A stretch of DNA of 64,000 bases from Epithemia pelagica. Its lineage: Eukaryota; Bacillariophyta; Bacillariophyceae; Surirellales; Surirellaceae. The stretch is from assembly GCA_946965045.2 (NCBI GenBank), contig OX337238.1, positions 744,001 through 808,000 of the forward strand. Direction: 5' to 3'. Below the pieces are notes generated by a model. The model did no database searches and had not been told where the DNA came from. It saw only the letters and a program-made list of their open reading frames with translations. Of the stretch, positions 21,742 through 31,530 are shown one piece after another (position 1 is the first letter of the stretch; every line of letters starts with the position of its first letter). The translations under genes and the position numbers were made by a program.

Positions 21742-22311
21742 GGTGAACAGTGACGAAAGATCTCCCTTTGACCTTACTATTGCTGAAAATAAAACCCACA
21801 GGCGAAAAATCTTCCGACACGCAAGCCCCACGCACAGTGCACACTGTGCAAGTCGGAAGCAAAAAATCAAACTCTGTGTGGCACAAAAATGCGAACCAGA
21901 CGTCTGGCCACCTCAACGGTTTTGGAATGAGGTACTCGTAAGGTATTGTTCTGCTGGAAGCAGTGGAGCACATGGAGCATGGATTCTCCGTGCAAACAAA
22001 TTTGTTGGACATAGACGTCGACAGTTGAGGACGCACGTCAGAGCTCTAATTAGTACTATTCAGGATTGAGGCAATAGTATTAGAAAGAACATAGTTGGGA
22101 TACTTACACTTATGTAATGTTGAGAGCGCGCGGAGCGCCGGGTCTCACATCCCTACTCACATAACGCGGTTCCAATCAATGACCACACCGTCGGTTCCCA
22201 CCAGTTTCGGTTCTATCGCACCTCTGTGGCATTCTATCGTTTCCCGAAACGCATGGTTCTGAAAAAAGAGAACCAAGAGTTGATAGAAAGGCGCTTCAGG
22301 ATCATACAACA
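21742..22311. promoter_or_regulatory. Divergent intergenic region
   Basis: 570 bases between the start codons of the MLO-like gene (-) and the small basic protein (+). Presumed promoters; no specific site recognised. Confidence 0.4.
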
Positions 22312-22785
22312 ATGAAGTTTTTTTCTCAAAACAACAACAACGAGGAAGGCCAAGTCGAAAAGAGGGACACAACTTTGGAATCAATTGGCAACAAACCAAG
22401 CGGTAATCCTCGATCCAAACGAAAGAAACGGTCCAAGAAAATGCCAAAGGCATCACTACAACCTCCCCCTCCTCCTCCTTCTCGTCGTCCGAACATTGCC
22501 GAGCGAATTTCCATGCTACAAATGGCTTCCCTTAATCATACAGGATATAAACCAGAGAACGGTGTCAAGCTTGCCCTTCCAGAGGTTCCCAACAGAAAGA
22601 AGAAGTCTGGCTCCCGGACAAAATCAGGCCGTAAGAAGGAAAGTGACAGCAGTAGCAGAAGCAAGAACAAGAAAATTGTCACGCAGCGCATTCGGTTTGT
22701 TCCACGAGTTGGAAGTCGCAACAAATCCAGTGTTCCAGCGGAAGATGTCTGGGTGCAACTTGTCCAGGAAGGATCCCGCATGTAG
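22312..22785 (+). CDS. Small basic low-complexity protein, unknown
   Basis: 157 codons, ATG at 22312, TAG stop. Lys/Arg/Ser-rich with a run of six prolines near residue 50 and clusters such as KRKKRSKK that could act as nuclear localisation signals. The central NIAERISMLQMASLNHTGYKP and the C-terminal RIRFVPRVG..EDVWVQLVQEG are less biased, which argues for a real gene. No family recognised. It is convergent with the MBOAT gene. Confidence 0.5.
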   Translation: MKFFSQNNNNEEGQVEKRDTTLESIGNKPSGNPRSKRKKRSKKMPKASLQPPPPPPSRRPNIAERISMLQMASLNHTGYKPENGVKLALPEVPNRKKKSGSRTKSGRKKESDSSSRSKNKKIVTQRIRFVPRVGSRNKSSVPAEDVWVQLVQEGSRM

Positions 22786-23068
22786 AACAGCGTGATGAGA
22801 CCATGTGTCGACGAGGGGCATGAAAAAGTAGCTTTTGAAAATATCTGGGGAATATGGCAAGGACTTTTTTACCGCGAGCTGGTGCCAGTGGAGTTGGGTC
22901 GTCGTATCACACCGCGATCCTGTTCGAGTATATACCAAAAGGTTGCTTCTTTACTGTGTAGGAGTAAATGCTGTTTAATTTCATCATCATATTTTGCCAA
23001 ATACGCCTAGTCTACGCCGAAGAGCTTCATCTAGATGTACTTCGTTGGGCATGCCATGTGCTCGGACA

Positions 23069-24446
23069 CTACAGTTTACGAATGTGCCACAACCCAATCG
23101 CAAAGTCGGAAAAGAATCCGCCTAATGCCCAATCACCGGTAAACCAATGAGATATTGGGAGAGCTGTCAAAACCAACAAGGTCGATACCACAAGAGATGG
23201 CCAAGTTTCAAAGAATGTAATGTGTCTTCCATAGTGATGCTCGATGAACATGGTAAGGCCATTGTACAAAAAGAATAGGGTGAGTTTCAATGGAATTGGA
23301 GAGAAGGACGAAGCAGCAGACTGTTCTTCTGCTGGTGCGTATTGATAGAAAATGACGGCCCAGCAATATTCATGAAGCAACCCTGACGCCAAGAACGCTG
23401 CGACCATACCCATGGCATAGCTGATCGTCGTGCCACTTTCTTCAAATGCCTTCTTGGCCGGCAAAAAGGCTCCATGTTTTAACACCCGATGGATCATCAA
23501 GTCCCATTTTCGTCCCCAAAATTCTCGAATCGACCGACTGCTAAAGAGCGGATTGTCAAAAATATTTTTGGTTGCGTATCCCTTGACTTGTTCTCCAAAG
23601 GTGGTCAACTCAAAACCAGTGGCTAGGACAAAGTAAGTAAGCACAGCCAGACAGTAGGTGTTGACAATGTGGGCAGGGGAGAGTAGATCCCACGACAGGT
23701 GAAAACTATCCAACGGAATGTTGGATTGCATGGGTTGAAAGTTGACGTGCATCATAAACGAGAGCCACAAACTCACGCCCGTAAAGAAATACGCGATTCG
23801 CATCAAGGCTCCCACCAGTTCACCGCTGGTTATTTTTCGTCGAGACTTGGTTTCGGCATCCCACTCGAAATGTGATACGGTCGAATAATATACCATGTAC
23901 GTGCCGACGGACGTTTCGACGACGGCCGGAGATGTTCCATGCATTGCCTCAATGGTCCGAAAGCTTACAATCATTGGCAGTGTAGCAAAAGCCAACTTGA
24001 CATTGGCATTGTGAACAAGAAAGAACTCCAACATTTGAAAGGGAATGTACAAGGACAATGGTATTATGACACCATATCCAAGCAAGTACGACATTGTCGT
24101 TCCTCGTTGTTTCACAATGAAGAGATACACAAGGACCGCAAAGACCATTTGAAATCCAAGCTGAACAAGGATACTCTGAATATATTCAAGATTAAGAAAA
24201 AGTTGAGAATAAGAGCAAGGAATGTCTACACTGTCATGGCCAGAAGACACTTACGAGTATCAGTTGATTCCATAGTTGCGACTTGGGAGCGTAAAGGGCA
24301 TACTCCCCTTCTAGACCAGGAATTGAAAACACATGAACTGGTTCCCTTTCATCTGTAATCAGTTTATCTTCAAAGAGCTGCTTTATGGCTTCCATTGCGA
24401 CTATGTAAACAGAAGGAAAGGTCTTCGGACTTAGGAGAGCGTTCAT
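23069..24446 (-). CDS. Wax-synthase-like MBOAT acyltransferase
   Basis: Two exons: 24446-24255 and 24175-23069, with a 79-base intron (24176-24254, GTAAGT...TTCAG) that keeps the frame, giving 432 residues. A downstream ATG at 24395 would give 415. The protein has eight or more hydrophobic segments. The motif SIREFWGRKWDLMIHRVLKHG matches the conserved block of the plant/algal wax synthase group, and SGLLHEYCWAVIF carries the catalytic MBOAT histidine. Such ER enzymes esterify acyl-CoA to fatty alcohols or other acceptors; the acceptor here is unknown. Just upstream of the first ATG is a 7-bp repeat that supplies four more ATGs in other frames. Confidence 0.82.
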
Positions 24447-24476
24447 GCCTCATGCCTCATGCCTCATGCCTCATCC
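24444..24476 (-). repeat. (ATGAGGC)n heptamer repeat at the MBOAT start codon
   Basis: Four copies of CATGCCT plus a final CAT on the + strand. Read on the minus strand it gives five ATGs spaced 7 bases apart, the last being the first in-frame start of the MBOAT gene. The others lie in shifted frames or hit a TGA quickly. Confidence 0.9.
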
Positions 24477-24799
24477 AAGCTTCAAGATGCGGACGCGCGA
24501 CGCAAAATAAAAATCCCCAGCATGACCAAGACTGCTATTTTCTTAAGCTCTCCCCAAAAAGAAGTAAGGCAAGGTAGTAAGACCAAAATTAACGGATGCA
24601 TATGTTGGCACGCCGGCTGAGCATGGAGTTGGTTAGATTGCATCTCCACAAAAACCTGAATCTGTGTCGTTCAGTCTTGTGGAATGGCAGGTTTCCGTCG
24701 AACAACTTGACCAAATTTTGGGGCATTGCCATGATGCTCCCCAAAAAGAAAAATTGATGGAAGAAAGCGTCATCGATAGACCAATGTTCAAACGCGACA
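24477..24799. promoter_or_regulatory. Divergent intergenic region
   Basis: About 320 bases between the MBOAT gene (-) and LRR gene (+) start regions. No gene or recognised site. Confidence 0.4.
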
Positions 24800-26618
24800 A
24801 TGAGGTCCTTTGTTCTGCCTCCGGCTCTGATCATCGCAGTTCTGAATTGCCATGTCCATGAGACTCTGTCCACGGATGTCCTCATCAGTCCCAGCCCTCC
24901 ACCTTCGGTGACAGGCGGCCGAAGACTACAGCGAAAGAGAATAAACAAGGAGCAACAACATAGAATAGAAGAGCAAGAGAAGGAAAAAGAGCTAAATGCA
25001 TTCAGAGACGTATGGGAAGCGGAAGTATTATTGGCAGAGAGGGAGGCCGAGCGCCTGCTTTTTGAAGACATTTTTCAAGCATTCAGCTTGCCTCCAATAC
25101 CTTCACCCCAGCCTTCTCCTTCTCCAACAATCGCCAGTTGTTTGAATGGAAGAACGCGGGAAGAATTCCTATTAGATCAACTATCGGAAATAACACCTAC
25201 CAACATCCTGGTCAACCCAACAACCCCGCAAGGCCAGGCATTTGTATTCATGAATAACGATCCACTGAATCCAGATGTATGCACATACCCCACGATTGAT
25301 CAACGGTACGGTTTGGCGACATTTTTCTATTCCACGGATGGAAGCAATTGGGGGGATCGCCAGGGGTGGCTTTCCAATCTAGAGGAGTGTAATTGGAGTG
25401 GTGTAACTTGCAATGACGGTACATTGGTATCAAACCTGCAATCTCGTAAGAACATAGCTGCTCTTGAATCAGTTGCTCGTCAGCACTTTCAACTCACTAA
25501 AGCTTTTTGCCTTGTCAGGAGGGAACAATTTGGAGGGAACTCTGCCGGATGAGATTTCGACCTTGTACGGCATGACACAGCTGCTGTTATCATCAAATAC
25601 GTTGACAGGGACGATTCCGTTGGGCATATCCAATCTCACACAATTGAGCGCACTGGATCTGGAGATGAACGAGTTGTCGGGTCCTCCAATACCCGCACAA
25701 CTCCTAGCACTGGGTGGTAGCCTGGAACAATTGTTCTTGTCCAACAACCAGTTCGCGCAAGAAACCATTCCACCAGATATTGTACTCTTGACGAAGCTGA
25801 CGGACTTGTGGATGGCCAACAATGGGCTCGTGGGACCCATTCCAACGACGATTGGGGCTTTGACCAACTTGAGGTCGTTGATTCTTTACGAAAACCAGTT
25901 GACTGGACAGATACCCTCCCAAATGGGTAATCTCGTGAACATGGGAAACTTGCAACTGTATGACAATGTGTTGGTCAATTCCATACCTGAACAGTTTTAC
26001 AACATGAACCAACTCAGTGTGTTGCAGCTGCAGCAAAACTTTTTGTCTGGTACAATATCTACCAGTTTTGGGAACTTGAATCAATTGACTGATGTGAGAT
26101 TCAACGACAATTTCTTCCGTGGGCCAATACCCAATTCGATCAGCAGTCTAACGAGGTTACAAGTTGCTTCATTTGGTTCAACGAGACTGGAAGGCAACAT
26201 TCCCAATGTCTTTGCAAATTTGAATGAGCTACAGGTACTGGACCTTTCGCTTTCAGCATTTACTGGTCCAATTCCAAACTCCATATTTTCCATCCCAACT
26301 CTAGAGCTCCTGTACATGAATGGGAATCGATTAACTGGCAACATTCCGCCTGCCTATTCAAATCCTCCTGGCCTTCAAGATTTGTATCTGGACGACAACC
26401 AACTGGATGGCACTGTGCCACCAATTTCGTCCGGGGAGTTGAATGCGTTGACCGAGTTTACATTGGACAGGAACTCAATTGTAGGAAGCATGCCTCAATC
26501 GGTATGCAGTTTGCGAAGCATCGCTCTCATAACCTTGACAGCCGACTGTGGAGGCCCAAACGCAGAGTTTTTCTGCCCCTTTCCAGATTGTTGCACAGAA
26601 TGCGGACAGGATATTTGA
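24800..26618 (+). CDS. Secreted leucine-rich-repeat protein
   Basis: Two exons: 24800-25445 and 25519-26618, with a 73-base intron (GTAAGA...TTGTCAG). Splicing rebuilds a repeat (NLQSRGNNLEGTLPDEI) and gives 581 residues. A hydrophobic N terminus (SFVLPPALIIAVLNCHV) resembles a signal peptide. A charged helical stretch and a Pro/Ser linker (SPQPSPSPT) follow. An LRR N-cap comes next (LATFFYSTDGSNWGD...CNWSGVTC), then about a dozen plant-type repeats of L..L.L..N.L.G.IP spacing. The C-terminal cap is Cys-rich (CPFPDCCTECGQDI). No kinase domain or C-terminal membrane segment is present. It is probably an extracellular binding or adhesion protein; ligand unknown. Confidence 0.82.
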
Positions 26619-27520
26619 GTTCAAGGTTCAACAAAGACGTTTCGGCTATCGAGATTGGTCATTAATTATGGCCCATTGCTCTCTTGAGGGCATCAGCAAG
26701 ACCATTCATGAGAAGAGATTCATGGACGACGACAATACAACGAAGCAGTTCTTGTCGCGAGTTAACGATTTTCAATTCATTTCATTCGGATCATTCTATG
26801 CACCTGGGGGACGTCTCAAGCTGAATTGGGAAAAGTTGATACCTTCAAAGCCGATGCCGAAAGGAGACTTCTTGCCAGTTTTAGGATTCTATTAGATTTA
26901 ACAACGCTATAGGGGGTCCATCGCGCTGTTGACTCATTACCCAGCGTTTTAGAATTCGATCCGTTATGTCCTTCCTCTGATGCATCTTCCACGTCACGAT
27001 AGGTTTTGCGTAAGTTTGAAGACAAACCATTCCCGCCAAACTCTGACTACAAACACAAAACTCGTCGCATCGCAAAGCTAAAGACCAACAGTCGACATGA
27101 CAACTCTTTTCCTTTATCTCTTCGCTGATAGCAACGATGCTTGCTATGCTGTCACTCCTTTTCTTTCAGTCTGCGGCATTGCGGCTGTGGGATACATCGC
27201 GAGAGCCTGTGCTCTGAGCAAGCATGCGCGCACCGCAGCGAAGTTGAAGAAGGGCCGGTTTAATTCATGAGGACGACCATGAGCATTCCGTCCAAACCGG
27301 CCTTTCAATCACGCGCAGTGGCATCGTTCCATTTTTGATGATGGTACGGTTTCACGGGTTTGACCAGGAAGAAGCATCATCCTTGATGAGTTTTCGGATA
27401 CCGCTTTCTCTGACATTCACCAATCCTTCGTTACGGCGGCCACGGTGAGAGCGATCGTGTTCAAATCATCATCAGGTCAACAAGGTTGGATTGTCTTATC
27501 CCGTACAAGACAAGGTAATC
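26619..27520. other. Intergenic region upstream of the MYB gene
   Basis: About 900 bases without a convincing gene; two short + strand frames have no motif. It contains a 9-bp perfect inverted repeat, GGCCGGTTT at 27253-27261 and AAACCGGCC at 27294-27302. The MYB gene may have an undetected 5' exon here. Confidence 0.5.
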
Positions 27521-29108
27521 ATGGATATGGAAATGCCGACCAATGCTGGTTCGTTCCATTATGCATCCCATCAAATAAATTTTCTCCATGTGGTTCGAAC
27601 AGACAAATATGGAGAGCAATCGAGTTTTTCCTTCAGAAGTGATGAAAACAGTGTCTCCAGTGCCGAAATGTTGTCCGCGCTTCACCAGGATATCGATAAT
27701 GGTGATGGAGAAATGAAGGACGTCCTCGATTCCTTCCGCTACATGCCAACTGGTGAGGAGGAAGAGGGAAGTACGGGATCCTGCCCGACGCTGACGACTG
27801 ATTTCGAAACTCCTGGAAGCCCAGAATCGCACCAGGCAAAGAGGCAAAAAAGATCAGTCAATCAAGATGAAGAATATCCAGTAGATGATCTCTCCGACCC
27901 CATCGTGTGCTTCAGTGAAGCCAATGACTCACAATACCTCGACGACAATGGACTTGATACTCCCTTTACTCCTCCGAAGAATACACCACACAGTTACTAC
28001 ACTGAAGTTACCCCCGAAGCTCCGGCAGTGCCATTCCTTGACTCTCTGATCGAATGCGACGGCGGACTGCAAGAGCTGACCGGATCAAACGAAAAAGAAG
28101 GAATTGTCGACGACGATGACGACAAGAAATTAACTCCCTTGCAGTCATCAGTTCAATATCATAACATCCACGGCAAGAACGCTGAGAATTCCGACAGATT
28201 GTTGGGCACCAACCCTGCCTTCTATCATCGTGAACTGACAAGCATGTCAATGGATCTGGACCCTATTCCTTATCACCCTATCCCAATGGAGAGTAAGGAG
28301 AAATGGTGTGGCAAAGCACCATTCCGGCATTGTTCGGGACAAGTCGCAAACACACCCGAGTCAAAGCATGCATCCAAAGTAGATGAAAATGCTTCTCTGG
28401 CCTATCAAGAAGAACAAGACGACAGTAAACTTGCATCCATCCTTCGTTCACTTTGGACGTCAGACATGTGTGAAGCCAAACCAGCAGCTGTTCAGTCCCG
28501 AAGGTTTGCCCATTGGACCACGGAAGAGGACCGTCTTCTGACAGAAGCAGTCTCCAACGAAGGCGGGACGAAGATTAGCTGGACACTGATCTCGACAAAG
28601 TATTTTCATGGAGTTCGCAACATGAATCAATGCAAAGGACGGTGGGCAAAGGTAAGGCACGAATCGACAGAGAACCATGTTTCATGACGGACAACGCCAA
28701 AACTCACATTACTAATCTCTCTTTCTTTCTCTCTCTCTCTGGAACTATCAACAGCTTCAGCGAGGAAGAGCTCCGTGGACAAAGAAGGAAGATGATTTCA
28801 TTTTGGAGGGCCATGCTGCGGGAAAGGACTTTTCGGAAATCGCCAGCAAACTTCCCGGCCGTACCACAGGACAAGTTCGTGATCGCTTCAATAACGAGAT
28901 TAACCCGGATCTCAACAAGACGCCCCTCTCGGAACAGGAGAAGCAAACTGTATACAAATTGCAGCAGAAGTACGGGAACAAGTGGACGATGATTGCCCAA
29001 CGTTTGCCAGGAAGGTCAGAAAATCAAATCAAGAACTGTTGGCACAATGCCAAAATGACGCAACGTCGTCTTCTCCGGCGAATGGCCAAAGACGGGAATC
29101 CAAAGTAA
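27521..29108 (+). CDS. Three-repeat (R1R2R3) MYB transcription factor
   Basis: Two exons: 27521-28651 and 28755-29108, with a 103-base intron holding a CT-rich tract, giving 494 residues. The frame is open to 27491 but only from a TTG. The long acidic N-terminal part lacks known domains. Three consecutive MYB repeats sit at the C terminus: R1 (HWTTEEDRLLTEAV...MNQCKGRWAK), R2 (APWTKKEDDFILEGHAAGKD...GQVRDRFNN) and R3 (LSEQEKQTVYKLQQKYGNKW...NQIKNCWHN). The intron falls exactly between R1 and R2. In R3 the first tryptophan is replaced by Leu, as is common. 3R-MYBs bind DNA in the nucleus and often control cell-cycle genes; that role is inferred. Confidence 0.85.
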
Positions 29109-29528
29109 GGGAGAAGGAGGCAAGCGAATGTATGCATGCATAACAAGTATCATTCTTGAGATGCCGAGAAACAGAAGCGTCCGCACAAAAGAATACATTC
29201 ATGAGAGAGGCAAAGGAGCTTGAGGACGGAAAATGACATAACTCTTTGGCTGCTTTGCTCTATTCGTCGTTAACAAGTAATAAATCTGTACTTCATGCAT
29301 TTTGTTGTGACTGGATTGACAGACAATAGGTGTGACGTTCCTTACACTTGATGGCTTTGAAGTATTTGCAACAAAGATGGTCGATACATAGGCTGTTGAT
29401 CCGCATGTGAATAGAGCGTAGCCACTGTATCTTTTCCTCGAGCTTTACGGGTGGCGAAGGATGTCGAGAAAAAGCACACTCTTCATACTTGAAAACTAGG
29501 CCTGCTGGTTGCGGATTGGCAACGTGGT
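29109..29528. other. Intergenic region, nothing recognised
   Basis: 420 bases between convergent genes; 3' UTRs only as far as I can see. Confidence 0.5.
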
Positions 29529-30308
29529 TTAGTTCTTGTCTGGTTTCGTTTCGGCATTTGACTCGTCCTTGGAGATGGATGGTATCTTCTTTTGTTGACT
29601 CTTCTTGTTTCGTTCCATCCGATCTTGTTCCAATCGTTTAAATTCCGCCTTGGCTTGCGTCAAATGTTCGGGAGTCAAGGGTTCTCCTCGAGACTTGCGA
29701 AAGACAACGTATCCAAGAGTAATCGCAATGATCAGGGTGGTGTACATGAAGATTTCCGATCGTGACGAAGAATGATAGGACAATCGTTGGATTGAAGACG
29801 ACGACGACGACGACATGGTTGTGGGCCGGATGGTTGAACCCTGAAACGGCCATTTAGATGACAATGATGCACCCAACAAAGAGGATGAGGAGATAGTGGC
29901 ACACGATGAGAACCGTCTCGATGCAACCTGTAAGCGTTGCAATGCCAAAGATTGTGTTTGGAGCCGTGCCAGTTGGCGGTGATTGCTGTCACGGTCCATG
30001 TCCTTCTTTCGTACGGAAAATGGTACGGTAGAGCTCGACAATAGTGCGGAATGAGGCTTGGTATATTGGCCTCGTGAGCCGTCGCTGTCATCATGACGAC
30101 AACATACGGAACGACCAGAATCCAGTGGTAGGTGCTGCGTTGTCGTCGTCAATGGACGTCCAGATATCTGTCGTTTCCACACAATATGGTGGATCCACCC
30201 ACTCAAACTCTGTCGAACAGTAGAGGGTTTCATGATGGTCGATCCAGCAAACGTCCTTGCCGTTGCCATTGTCGTCACGTCATGGTCGAGCCAGTACGTA
30301 CGTACCAT
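29529..30308 (-). CDS. Single-pass membrane protein, possibly mitochondrial, unknown
   Basis: 259 codons from ATG at 30308; a second ATG (MATARTFAGS) at 30269 may be the true start. The N-terminal about 170 residues are Ser/Thr/Arg/Gln-rich with few acids, like a mitochondrial presequence plus linker. One membrane segment (FMYTTLIIAITLGYVVF) is followed by a charged helix (EHLTQAKAEFKRLEQDRMERNKK) and a Lys-rich tail. The topology recalls small inner-membrane assembly factors, but no family is recognised. Confidence 0.55.
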   Translation of the reverse strand: MVRTYWLDHDVTTMATARTFAGSTIMKPSTVRQSLSGWIHHIVWKRQISGRPLTTTTQHLPLDSGRSVCCRHDDSDGSRGQYTKPHSALLSSSTVPFSVRKKDMDRDSNHRQLARLQTQSLALQRLQVASRRFSSCATISSSSLLGASLSSKWPFQGSTIRPTTMSSSSSSSIQRLSYHSSSRSEIFMYTTLIIAITLGYVVFRKSRGEPLTPEHLTQAKAEFKRLEQDRMERNKKSQQKKIPSISKDESNAETKPDKN

Positions 30309-30675
30309 GGAGAGCGTCTAAAACGCGACCTCTTTTGACACGACTGGACCCAGTCACGCATCAGACGAGTTTTGGAAGATGGCTGTTTGGCACATGGAAA
30401 CGCATCTATGCATCAACAGAACCAAGAATGCAACCAAGAACAGGATGCACATCGAACGTTCCCTTATCGGACCACGAACCTCGGTGGTCACTACTGGAAT
30501 CTCTGGAGGTGATTCCGTAGCTTTTTCTGGAAGAGGAAGACGACCAAGGCAAACGAACAGAGAAGTGTGTCTGTCTCTGCTGTTGGAGAACGGAGCTCTA
30601 GAGGAACGAGGAGTCTAATAGCTTGCTAGTAGCGAATAATTTTGCACCGCGTCACTGACCAATTGTGGCCCATTC
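30309..30675. other. Intergenic region, nothing recognised
   Basis: About 365 bases between two minus-strand genes. A 79-codon + strand frame has no motif and is not called. Confidence 0.4.
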
Positions 30676-31191
30676 CTATAATCCTGCGGCAGCTCGGGGC
30701 ATGAGTTCTCCCGTCAATGGATCGACACCCGTGGCTCCCACATAGACCATGTATCCCGTGACGAGTAGGTTGAGAACCAACAGAATGGTCCCGGTAAAGA
30801 GAGGAACGGCATTGTGAAGCAGTACCACGTCGTCTTTCTCGTCGTCGTCTTGGGTTGGATTCGTCAAGGGATCCACGACAGCGTCGTCGTCATTCTTTGG
30901 GAGGGCATCGCCTGGTTGGTTTGGGACTACGGCGTCCAACCAAACGCTGGAACGCAACGACCGGGAGGATGGAATGGTTCTTGTCTCCGGAAGCGCGACC
31001 TGGATTGATGGTACAGTGTAGTAGCATGGTGTGGGGTGTAGTATTCTCGTTCGTGGTACAAAGGCAGCCTCGGCCGCACACACTCTTGTGGTGGTTGTCC
31101 GGTCGAATGTCGATATGGCCAGGACCAGCCAGACCATCACCACTCGACGTACAATGGGTGTCACCCCGAACGGAGGGAAGGACAATGCCAT
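30676..31191 (-). CDS. Putative plastid-targeted single-pass membrane protein, unknown
   Basis: 171 residues from ATG at 31191 (MALSFPPF). A hydrophobic N-terminal segment (VVMVWLVLAIS) is followed about 15 residues later by AEAAFVPRT, resembling the diatom ASAFAP motif, where cleavage precedes Phe on import into complex plastids. The mature part has an acidic linker (QDDDEKDD), one membrane helix (FTGTILLVLNLLVTGYMVYVG) and a short tail ending in MPRAAAGL. Family not recognised. The frame is open up to 31317, but starting at MALSF puts the signal segment first, which fits targeting. It is divergent from SPS. Confidence 0.62.
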   Translation of the reverse strand: MALSFPPFGVTPIVRRVVMVWLVLAISTFDRTTTTRVCAAEAAFVPRTRILHPTPCYYTVPSIQVALPETRTIPSSRSLRSSVWLDAVVPNQPGDALPKNDDDAVVDPLTNPTQDDDEKDDVVLLHNAVPLFTGTILLVLNLLVTGYMVYVGATGVDPLTGELMPRAAAGL

Positions 31192-31530
31192 GATTGGAAC
31201 TCTTGTGTCGAATTGCGGTCCAAACCACAACAACAACAGAGTTGGTGTAGCGAAACCAAAAAAGATACCATTCCCACCCAAAGATTCTTTTGTACTCTCC
31301 ACATGAGTCATGTACACTTCTTTTCGGTCTCGTACTCTCTCCTCTCTCTTAGAATGAGCGAGTCCCGCGGGTATCAGCTCTCATGCGAACTCCATAATAG
31401 AAATCAAACGTCGCGAGAAGTGTCACGCAGTCACGCACACGAACGCGAATTCGTCATCCGAGGGAGATTTCGTTGCACCGTGAGGAGTCCATTCAGCAGA
31501 AGAAGAGAGAGAGAGAGAGAGATCAGCACC
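31192..31530. promoter_or_regulatory. Divergent intergenic region with (GA)n tract before SPS
   Basis: 339 bases between two start codons. A (GA)n run at about 31500-31522 lies in the presumed SPS 5' UTR, 8 bases before its ATG. Confidence 0.5.
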
